A DNA stretch of 64,000 nucleotides from Mycobacterium kiyosense (GTDB taxonomy: Bacteria > Actinomycetota > Actinomycetes > Mycobacteriales > Mycobacteriaceae): positions 1,240,001 through 1,304,000 of the forward strand of contig AP025179.1 in the NCBI GenBank assembly GCA_021654635.1, given 5' to 3'. Made by a program: the position numbers and the translations under genes. The notes under the pieces were generated by a model. It was not told where the DNA came from and did not search any database. It saw nothing but the letters and a program-made list of their open reading frames with translations. Positions within the stretch are counted from its first letter, which is position 1, and each line of letters begins with the position of its first letter. This document shows positions 9,401 to 16,684 of this stretch, piece by piece.

Positions 9401-10660
9401 GGGCCGATACAAGGTGACCATCTGGGGTTGGGCAGCGTGGCATTCAGTCGCGGCGGGCACCGCGTCGTGACCGCCGGCGCCGATGGGACGGTGCGGCTCT
9501 GGGATACCGCCAGCATGCAGAGAATAGGCGGAGAGCTGGTCGGCCATCAGGAAGCGGTCAACGTTGTGGCGTTCAGCCCCGACGGCCGTCATATCGTCAG
9601 CGGCGGCGACGATCGCACGATCAGGTTGTGGGACGCCGACCTGCAGCGGCCGCTGATCGCGCAGAAGGCGGGATTCAACAGCGTCGTGTCCAGCGCCGAC
9701 CGGCGCCGTTTCGCCACCACCGACTTCGACGGCATCGCACGCGTGTGGGATGCGACGTCGGGACAACCGGTCAGCCCACCGATTCCGACCGAGCAAAAGG
9801 GTGACATCGGGCTCGCCTTCAGCCCCAACGGGCATCGCATCATCACGGGCGCAGGCGATGACCAAACCATTCGCCTGTGGGACGCCGACACCGGGCGCCC
9901 GATCGGGGCACCGCTGCACTGCGGTCTGGTCAACGGCATCGAATTCAGCCCCGACGGTTCGATCGTCGCCACAAGCGGAGACGAAGGGACGATACGGTTG
10001 TGGGCCGCCGACGACAGCGGCCTGCGTTTGGTCAAGGATCCGCTTGTGCAACAAGATGTCCGGCTATTCGCAGTGGCCTTCAGCCCAGACGGTAGTCGCA
10101 TCGCCGTATCCAAGTGGCCCGGCGACGTGCTGTTGTTCGATTCGCGCACCGGTGATCCGGTCGGTCAGGCGCTTACCGGCCATCCGACGCCCGCTGTTCA
10201 GCTGCTATTCAGTCCCGATGGCAGGCGTCTCGCCGCGGCCGGGGTGAACAACACAATCACGCTGTGGGACATCGGCCGTGGCACGCCGGCCGCACGAACA
10301 CTCAACGGCCATCGAGACATGGTGACCAGCGTGGCCTTCAGCGCCGACGGTCACCGGTTGGTCTCCGGCGACGGCGACGGAAGCCTCAGGCTGTGGGACG
10401 CCGACAGTGGCACGGCGATCGGTGAGGGAATCCGGGCCGCCCACGCCGACACTGTCATCGGGGTGGCGTTCAGCGCCGACGGGCGGCGCTTCTTCTCCGG
10501 CAGCCACGACGGCACCGTGTTGTCGTGGCCGGCGGTGGCGGCCCCAGCCGATCTGTGCAACAAGCTCACTACCAATCTCAACCCGCAACAGTGGCGCGAA
10601 TGGGTCGCACCCGGCATACCGTACAGAGCCTCCTGCCCCGGACTTCGCCCGGCGAATTAG
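6409..10660 (+). CDS. TIR - STAND NTPase - transmembrane - 14xWD40 protein (one internal frameshift)
   Basis: Three parts. (1) N-terminal TIR domain (SRIFLSHASADS, EIFLDTDPTTGI, then WEESYECKVEY) with a glutamate at about residue 81 in the position of the TIR NAD-hydrolase glutamate. (2) nSTAND-type NTPase: entry motif VFFGRDAQI, Walker A GPSGSGKSS (about 211-219), Walker B LVLPLDQAEELF, then FIPWLATIDPDTDQP and a Gln/Glu/Ala-rich helix. (3) One transmembrane helix (VLAVTAVIAVIAAVLGI) and 14 WD40 repeats from about 8745, enough for two seven-bladed propellers. The frame breaks at the GGG of 7875-7877; removing one G joins QRRQ to ALRAAFIPWL as the family requires. TTG 6409 is preferred because AGGGGAG is correctly spaced, whereas the upstream GTG at 6400 overlaps it. 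Architecture suggests an intracellular conflict or immune sensor with NAD-consuming output; this is inferred. Confidence 0.85.
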
Positions 10661-10695
10661 ATCGAGCTCGATCGAACATTGCCCGAGCTCCGACA

Positions 10696-12423
10696 TCAGC
10701 CGCCGGAGCGGGCATGGCGCAAACGGTGTCCATCGGTGGAGCCGCGCTCGGGCGTGCGGACGATCTGCATGCCGACCGAGGCCAGGAGACGGGGAATCTC
10801 GCGTACGAACACGCGGTCGTATTCGGCGATATCCGGCGGTAGGTCGGCGAACGGTACCAGGTACGGCGTCTTCTTGTGCGCTGCGTCCTTGTCTCCCGGC
10901 GTCCAGCCCGAGTCGATGCGCTCCTGAACCCACCGGTCATGCTCCATCACTGCCAGCGTTTCCTCTTCTTCGGCGCTGAACACGAAATCGGATGCGAACC
11001 AATCCCGCAGTGGCGCAATGTCGTAGCCGATAGCGCGCAGCTTGACGGCGATGTGGCGCGCGTATGCGCGACTGGATTCTTTACGAGATTCGTCGAGTTC
11101 GGACCACGATGGTGCTGCCATCCCCGCCGCTGTCTGCTGGGCACACCAGCGACGGTGGATTGCTTGCGCGATGGTCTCGAAGGAACCGCCCTGGATCAGG
11201 TCGACCGTGCATGCTCTGACGAGAGTCGGAAACACGTGAATGCCCGGCCCGCCGGTGCTTTGCACGTTGTCGAGGAGCCGCGACATTCCGTGCGCGCGCG
11301 CCAGGGCGACCACGATGGGCACGCCGGGATCAAGCTCCTGGCGCAACTTGAGCGCCATTTCGAGGGCTTCCTCGTCGCGATAGGCGGTCACGTACGCCCG
11401 CGTCAGCGGAGGCGCCGCGGCATCGGCGTGTAGTGCACGCAGCCCGCGGATATCACGCACCGTCGTGGACAGGCAGATGAACCGGCACACCGGCTCGAGG
11501 GCCGGGTGCTGGCTCACAAGCGAAGCGATCCGCCGCTCGGCCTGCGAATCGACGATGGTGACGACGAGCGGCACGGAGTCGTCCGGACGGTGCTCGTGCC
11601 AATGGCGCGCCGCGTGATACACCACCCATGCACCCAAGACGTCGAAATCGGCGACGAGCATGTGCGGCTGCACGCATCCGGCATCCACGGGGAACTCACT
11701 GAGCATCAGCCGCGCGCTGATCTCGTCGGTATTGAAGAAATCCAGTGCTGAGCCCGATTCGGCGTCCATCGCCTCGAGGCGCAGGAGCGCACAGAGCTCC
11801 GGGTCTCCCACTCGAGCCAGGCACGTCAACCGTCCTTTCGAACGGCCAGCGGTCAATTGACCGGCGACTGCGACGATTTCGGCGTTGACGGCATCACTGG
11901 ACGTGACGGCGACAACTCTGCTGGCTCGTTGGACGCCCGCTGACCGCAGTGTTCTTGGCAGTCGAGCATCGCTGACGATGACTGGCACACCCCAGTTGCG
12001 GCACAGGTCGACATTCGGGTTGGCCGCATCGGCTTCGATCACCACCGCCGAGGCGCCGATGTCGTGCAGATGACGGAGAAAGACGGCGCCGACGTAACCG
12101 AGGCCGCACACCACGATATGACGGCGCATCAGCGGGATTCGCATCTGCTGCGCCCGGTCACGAAACAACACCGCCAACGCGGCTAGGCCGACGTATCCGC
12201 CGACAAGCGGGGCGAGAAAACGCGCAAGATCCAGTGTGACGGGCAGTTCGGTCTCGTTCGGCGAATTCAAAAAGAAATTCCGCAGGCTCCAGTAGGCAGC
12301 GTCGCTGAGGCTGGCCGGTATGTGCTTCTGGTCATGCCAGAACTGGCCGTAGCCTATGCAGCCGAGTACGAATACGACCACGACGGCCAGCGCAGTCAGA
12401 TGCCAGCGGTAGTTGGTCGACAT
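10696..12423 (-). CDS. Two-helix membrane protein with KTN/TrkA-N NAD-binding domain and C-terminal RyR domain
   Basis: About 575 residues. Helices at 8-26 and 68-87 flank a short external loop (SDAAYWSLRNFFLN) without a TxGYGD potassium filter. A Rossmann/KTN domain follows, with GLGYVG (107-112) after HIVVC and the acidic end of strand 2 at E130, and a second alpha/beta region. Near the C-terminus, residues about 493-552 form an RyR domain: EHDRWVQERIDSGWTPG, HKKTPYLVPFADLP and YDRVFVREIPRLL. ATG 12421-12423 starts just before helix 1; a TTG at 12478-12480 would add 19 residues. The gene is convergent with the TIR-STAND gene, 35 bases apart. The RyR-KTN-membrane combination suggests a nucleotide- or dinucleotide-gated membrane effector. 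That role is inference. Confidence 0.75.
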   Translation of the reverse strand: MSTNYRWHLTALAVVVVFVLGCIGYGQFWHDQKHIPASLSDAAYWSLRNFFLNSPNETELPVTLDLARFLAPLVGGYVGLAALAVLFRDRAQQMRIPLMRRHIVVCGLGYVGAVFLRHLHDIGASAVVIEADAANPNVDLCRNWGVPVIVSDARLPRTLRSAGVQRASRVVAVTSSDAVNAEIVAVAGQLTAGRSKGRLTCLARVGDPELCALLRLEAMDAESGSALDFFNTDEISARLMLSEFPVDAGCVQPHMLVADFDVLGAWVVYHAARHWHEHRPDDSVPLVVTIVDSQAERRIASLVSQHPALEPVCRFICLSTTVRDIRGLRALHADAAAPPLTRAYVTAYRDEEALEMALKLRQELDPGVPIVVALARAHGMSRLLDNVQSTGGPGIHVFPTLVRACTVDLIQGGSFETIAQAIHRRWCAQQTAAGMAAPSWSELDESRKESSRAYARHIAVKLRAIGYDIAPLRDWFASDFVFSAEEEETLAVMEHDRWVQERIDSGWTPGDKDAAHKKTPYLVPFADLPPDIAEYDRVFVREIPRLLASVGMQIVRTPERGSTDGHRLRHARSGG

Positions 12424-12671
12424 CTGCGCGACCGGCCGCCCTAGCTTTCGAATCGGGCCGGTCCGCCGATTGTCGCCCAAGTGTCCGCTCCGTGCTGCCG
12501 ATCAGGGTGGCCTCCGCCATTCGATCAACCCGGCTGCCCATGGTAGTAGAGGCGAAAGACCCAACGCGTGACGACGTTTGCCTACCACGGGACCGACGAC
12601 AAAGCTGTCATAGACAGGCGCAACGAAGAGGAACACGAAGCCGGATCCGATTCCCGAGAGGACTCGAGCTC

Positions 12672-13262
12672 TTGAACGGAGCCGTCGATAGAGATGCGCC
12701 AGGCGCCGCGCCGCTCTTGATGGGCATTGCCGGGATCAGCCTGGGGTGCACCGTCTTCGGTGCGATCGTGCTCGGCACGGCAGCGGTGATCGCCGGATTG
12801 GCCGGGTGGCGCCGGGCCAAGCGGGGTGAAGCGCCCACCGGAGCCAAAGTTATCGGCGGCATTGTGGCGGGCTTGCTGGCCATAGCCTGCGGGATTCTGT
12901 CCATCGTCCTAGCGATGGTGTATGGGGTTGCGGGGCTGGTGTTTTTGTGGGCGGCGCTGGCATGGTCGGGTGGGGCTCTCGTAGGCGTCGGACTCGTCAC
13001 GGGATTCGCCATGGGCCGACGAGCCAGAAATGACCAAGCCCGGCACCGGCGCGCCGCGATGGGCGGTTCGGTGCTGGGCTTTCTGGTCGCGTCGTGCGGT
13101 CTCGTGCTTGTCGCTGTGTGGATCAGCACGTTGCCGTGGTGGGGTGCGCACCGGTATTTCAACTGCCTGGCCGACGCCGGCACCGACCGCACGAAGATCG
13201 ACCGGTGCCGGAGCGACTTCAGCTTGGAGATCAACGGTAAGAACCCGGAGTACTACCGCTGA
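12672..13262 (+). CDS. DUF4190-like multi-pass membrane protein, function unknown
   Basis: About 196 residues with repeated small-residue-rich helices: GIAGISLGCTVFGAIVLGTA, GGIVAGLLAIACGILSIVL, VYGVAGLVFLWAAL and a last helix before WWGAHRYFNCLADAGTD. The helix-loop RRAKRGEAPTGAKVIGGIV resembles DUF4190 proteins. The external tail has two cysteines (NCLAD and RCRSD). TTG 12672 is chosen because GAGAGGA lies 9 bases upstream; the open frame further 5' looks non-coding. It is divergent from the KTN-RyR gene and so may share a control region with it. Confidence 0.6.
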   Translation: MNGAVDRDAPGAAPLLMGIAGISLGCTVFGAIVLGTAAVIAGLAGWRRAKRGEAPTGAKVIGGIVAGLLAIACGILSIVLAMVYGVAGLVFLWAALAWSGGALVGVGLVTGFAMGRRARNDQARHRRAAMGGSVLGFLVASCGLVLVAVWISTLPWWGAHRYFNCLADAGTDRTKIDRCRSDFSLEINGKNPEYYR

Positions 13263-13275
13263 TGCGTGCCGACGG

Positions 13276-13914
13276 TCAGCCGCTGACCTGATAGTTGGGC
13301 CCGGGCGACACCGTGATGCGGAGTATCGGGGCGGATGGCAGATTCTCCGCGTAGCCCGTCGCGAACTCGAGGACGAGGTCGAACCAGTGATCGGTCGTCC
13401 TCGTGGCAAACGCGATGGGGATGATGCGGTCCGGCGGGAAACCCGCGACCATATTGGGTGCTCCGTAGACGAAGTGCAAGTCTCGGGCCCTGGTATTCCA
13501 GGTCAGGCGTGCAGGCAATGCTCCCCGATAGGCCCGGAAGGTGTTATTGCCCGGCCTGCGCCATCCCACGGCAACCTCGTCGTTATAGAGCGTCACGCTC
13601 ACCACGTTGCCGCCGCCGTCGCAGGACATCGAAAAGCCCTTACTCTCCACATAGACGTCCGTGGAGCGGTTTATACCCAGCAATCGGCTGTATTGCTGCA
13701 GCGCGGGGTCGGTGAAGACGTTTCTGCCGATCGCCCATTGCCAGATCTCGGTGCGTGGCGCTTCGGCCGTCGCCGTGCCCGCCGGGAGAATCACGACGGC
13801 CGCCGCCAGCGCCATGATGAGCGCGATCACTACCTGGGCCAGTCGCGCTACGGTGCCCTTAACAGCTGTTGTGGACCGGATCGTCGTTGGCCGGCCTGCC
13901 TGTTGGGACCTCAT
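13276..13914 (-). CDS. Secreted or membrane-anchored protein of unknown function
   Basis: About 212 residues. A basic N-terminus is followed by a hydrophobic segment (VIALIMALAAAVVILPAG) ending in TATAEA, a likely signal peptide. The mature part (EIWQWAIGRNVFTDPALQQY, DVYVESKGFSMSCDGGGN, FVYGAPNMVAGFPPDRIIPI) matches no family I recognise and has one cysteine. ATG 13912-13914 is chosen because GAGG lies six bases upstream and the signal peptide then starts near residue 20; the longer frame adds an unlikely leader. It is convergent with the preceding membrane gene, 13 bases apart. Confidence 0.55.
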   Translation of the reverse strand: MRSQQAGRPTTIRSTTAVKGTVARLAQVVIALIMALAAAVVILPAGTATAEAPRTEIWQWAIGRNVFTDPALQQYSRLLGINRSTDVYVESKGFSMSCDGGGNVVSVTLYNDEVAVGWRRPGNNTFRAYRGALPARLTWNTRARDLHFVYGAPNMVAGFPPDRIIPIAFATRTTDHWFDLVLEFATGYAENLPSAPILRITVSPGPNYQVSG

Positions 13915-14102
13915 TTTCGACCTCACTGCTTTAGGGCCTCGCGGCCCGGATTTCGTTGCACTACGTCTTAATTCAATGAGCCGGGCGCCTGACGGGGTAG
14001 GGGACATGGCCCGCGCGCGGAAAGGACTTTCGTCCCTGCTCATTACTTTTGGTCAGCGGTAACCTCTGCATCGAGGCCAGCCGACCATCGAGAGGGGACG
14101 CG

Positions 14103-15266
14103 ATGGACTGCCCGAATTGTTCCTCGCCTCATCCGGACGCAGCTCGCTTTTGCGCTCGTTGTGGTACGCCTTTGCCCGCCGGTTTGGACCGGGCGAGGCA
14201 TTTCGCCGCGATGCCTGACGAGCCGGTGCGTGCGTTGGCGCTCATGAGCACACTCATGCCGCACTTGTCGGCCGGACGCCAGCACTCCTATCGCAACGCC
14301 GTCATGTTGGGGTTGCTCGCGGCATTGATCGCGGCAGCGTTCGGGGTGCTGTCCATCGCGCTGGTGTTGGCGGCGGTGGCGTTGCCGGCGGTCGTGTTGA
14401 CCTACATCCATGACCACAATGTGTGGCGCGACCAGCCGTTCACGTTGGTCGGATTGGGCTTTTTGCTGTCGCTGGCATTGGGGGTGGGTGCGGGCCTGGT
14501 GCAGCAGTACTTCGCCGAGAGGGCGCTGCTGACCGCCCCCAGCCGCCAGTTGCCGTCGGTGGCCCTCATTGTCGAGCTGGGCGTGCTGGTGCCGCTGGTG
14601 GCCTTCCTGGCGGTGCTGGTTGCGCCGATGTTGGTGACGGCTGGTCGCGCGTTCTGTCACCCTATCGATGCGCTTGTCACGAGTTCGCTCAGCGGCGCGG
14701 CGCTCTCACTGGGTATGAGTATTGCGATCCAGCACGACGCGTTCACCCGTATCGAGGCGACCGCGACCGATCCAGCGCACACGGCGTTCATCGCGTTGAC
14801 ACTGGGGTTCTTGCAGCCCATCATTTTCGCCACTGCTGCGGCCGTGACGGTGGTCCGCGTCCGCTCTGCGGGCGGCGCCCCTTTGATCGGTGCGGTGCAG
14901 GGCCTCAGTTTGGTGCTGGTCTACGAGCTCGCTACGACTCTGCTCGCACCGTATGGCGCTCGGGGCATTGTGTGCACGACCGTGGTGGCATTGGTCCTGG
15001 CCGCGGCCGGGGTGGTCGCGTCGCGCGACGCGCTACACCGCGGTCTGCTGCTTGAAGCCCAGGCTGCGCTCGACGGGCCTGGATCGCTTGTGCATCCGGC
15101 CGACTCGGGGCAGGTGTGTGCGCACTGTGGGGCTGCGATGGTTTCCGGCGCCGCGTTCTGTCAGGCGTGTGGCAGTGCCAGCGCAGCCTTGGCCCGCTAC
15201 GGCGCGCTGATATCGACGTCTGCCACCTCCGACCGACCGCCCAATCCGACGCACACGAGCGAGTAG
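14103..15266 (+). CDS. Multi-pass membrane protein with zinc ribbons at both ends
   Basis: A 387-residue protein. The N-terminus has a zinc ribbon (CPNCSSPHPDAARFCARCG) and the C-terminus another (CAHCGAAMVSGAAFCQACG), giving two CxxC pairs at each end. Between them lie about eight hydrophobic helices, such as VMLGLLAALIAAAFGVLSI and LVLVYELATTLLAPYG. It resembles the PrsW/zinc-ribbon group of actinobacterial membrane proteins in layout, but I see no protease motif. ATG 14103 follows AGAGGGGA. It is six bases from the next gene, so the two form an operon. Confidence 0.65.
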   Translation: MDCPNCSSPHPDAARFCARCGTPLPAGLDRARHFAAMPDEPVRALALMSTLMPHLSAGRQHSYRNAVMLGLLAALIAAAFGVLSIALVLAAVALPAVVLTYIHDHNVWRDQPFTLVGLGFLLSLALGVGAGLVQQYFAERALLTAPSRQLPSVALIVELGVLVPLVAFLAVLVAPMLVTAGRAFCHPIDALVTSSLSGAALSLGMSIAIQHDAFTRIEATATDPAHTAFIALTLGFLQPIIFATAAAVTVVRVRSAGGAPLIGAVQGLSLVLVYELATTLLAPYGARGIVCTTVVALVLAAAGVVASRDALHRGLLLEAQAALDGPGSLVHPADSGQVCAHCGAAMVSGAAFCQACGSASAALARYGALISTSATSDRPPNPTHTSE

Positions 15267-15271
15267 CACTG

Positions 15272-16034
15272 ATGTCATCGACTTTGCCCCCGGCTGACTC
15301 GACGCCGTTGCCGCTGAACTACCCGGGCACTACCGAGCGCATCGGGCACCGCTGGTCTGCGGGCCTGGTTGCGCTGATCCTCGTGGTGGTGGTGATCGTT
15401 GCGGCCGCGGTCACCGCCGCGATCGTGTGGACCGGCAAGCCCGGCGATACCGAGCCACTGTCACCGCAAGACCAAGGCCAGGCGGCTGCCGTTTCCTCCG
15501 GTCAGCCAAGGGCAGCACAGTCGCGGTTTGACGCATCCCGACGCGGCCCTGGGGAGCTGATCCTATTGTCAGGTGCTCCGGCCGTCGATTTGGGTGACGG
15601 AATTTCGCTCACGCCCGCACCGAATTGGACCGTGGTGCGTCATGAGAACAACTCGGTGGTCTTGGTAAACGGTGCGCATAACGCGGGTGTGGGGGCGACC
15701 GTCGGAAAAGTGAATTCGACGGACATAGCGCAGGTGCTCGCCGACGACATTCGACAGTATGTGCAGGGTACCGGCCTGACCAACCTCAAGCTGAGCAATT
15801 CGAGCCTCTCTCAGCAGCTAAACGGCGGTGGGCACTTTCAACAGTGGCTCAGCTATGGCTGGATCGCCGATTTCGCCACACAGCAAGGCACCAAGCGGGT
15901 GTGGGGAGTATTCATCGAGTTGTTGAACCCAAGCGACGGGGGAGGCGGCGTTCAGCGATCTATTCGCGTTCAGCAAGGCCGCGGCGAGCGCTGCCTACCC
16001 CGACCAGGTCGCCATGGTCTTCTCGATGAACTGA
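15272..16034 (+). CDS. Single-pass membrane protein with DUF1795/PsbP-like outer domain (frameshifted end)
   Basis: N-terminal cytoplasmic Pro-rich segment, one helix (GLVALILVVVVIVAAAVTAAIV), then an external domain with ISLTPAPNWTVVRHENNSVV and NGAHNAGVGATVG, resembling the DUF1795/PsbP-like fold seen on mycobacterial membrane proteins. The G5 run at 15938-15942 appears one base too long. Removing one G continues into DGEAAFSDLFAFSKAAASA and ends YPDQVAMVFSMN at the TGA 16032-16034, a more natural end than the printed Arg-rich tail to 16081. Likely co-transcribed with the zinc-ribbon protein. Function unknown. Confidence 0.65.
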
Positions 16035-16076
16035 CCGACGGCTCGTCCCGCGACGCGAGGCGCCGTCGACCCCCCA

Positions 16077-16112
16077 TTTGACAGTGTCGAATTGAGATGC
16101 GACACTGTCAAA
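16077..16112. promoter_or_regulatory. Perfect inverted repeat, likely operator of the MerR-type regulator
   Basis: Two perfect 13-base arms, TTTGACAGTGTCG (16077-16089) and CGACACTGTCAAA (16100-16112), separated by 10 bases. The left arm includes TTGACA, a possible -35 element. The repeat ends two bases before the ATG of the MerR-like gene, so no Shine-Dalgarno fits between and the transcript may be leaderless. Autoregulation is inferred. Confidence 0.7.
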
Positions 16113-16114
16113 CA

Positions 16115-16684
16115 ATGAAGCTGCTCACTCTGCCCGAATTCGCCGCTGCCGCCGCCAACGCGGTGCAGGCGTCCGGTGCGGTGCCGGAGAACCGCCAGGC
16201 CAAGGCGGTCCCGGCCGAGAGGATGGTGCGTTATTACACCGCGCGGGGCCTGCTGCCCCGGCCGGGAAACCGGGGTCGCGCGCTGACCTACGGGCGGACC
16301 CACTTGGTGAGATTGGTCGCGATCAAGCGGTTGCAGGGTCAGGGCCTCTCCTTGGACGAAATCGCGGCGCGACTGGCGGGCATGTCGGCGCAGGAGGTGG
16401 AGGCGTTGGCCGCCATACCGGCCAGCGCGATGCCGGCCGGCCTGGGTGACCCCGAGATCGCACCGGAGCCCGCCCGCGCCGCCGCCGCGTTCTGGCGCAC
16501 GGTCCCGGAAGCCGTCGCGCCCACAAAGCCCGCCGAACCGTCCGTCACCAAGCTTCAGGCCGTCCGCCTTTCCGACACTGTCACCTTGCTGGTCGAGGGC
16601 CCGCTGCCATCGGCGGACGATCTGCGCCGCGCCGCCGCGCCGCTGCTGAACCTGCTCGCCAACCCAGGAAAGGACTCTCAATGA
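16115..16684 (+). CDS. MerR-family transcriptional regulator
   Basis: A 189-residue protein. The winged-helix part contains RMVRYYTARGLLPRPGNRGRA, then YGRTHLVRLVAIKRLQ and the second helix pair GLSLDEIAARLAG, all MerR hallmarks. It is unusual in a long, alanine-rich N-terminal leader before the MerR helix and a C-terminal region without metal-binding cysteines. The next gene starts inside its stop codon (ATGA at 16681-16684), so it is an operon-specific regulator of the VIT/vWA protein. The perfect inverted repeat immediately upstream is its probable binding site. Confidence 0.82.
   Translation: MKLLTLPEFAAAAANAVQASGAVPENRQAKAVPAERMVRYYTARGLLPRPGNRGRALTYGRTHLVRLVAIKRLQGQGLSLDEIAARLAGMSAQEVEALAAIPASAMPAGLGDPEIAPEPARAAAAFWRTVPEAVAPTKPAEPSVTKLQAVRLSDTVTLLVEGPLPSADDLRRAAAPLLNLLANPGKDSQ

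Noticed and set aside
9000..10500. WD40 repeats as possible DNA-level tandem repeats
   Set aside because: Similarity is at protein level (FSPDG...RLWD); nucleotide copies are diverged and in one coding frame.
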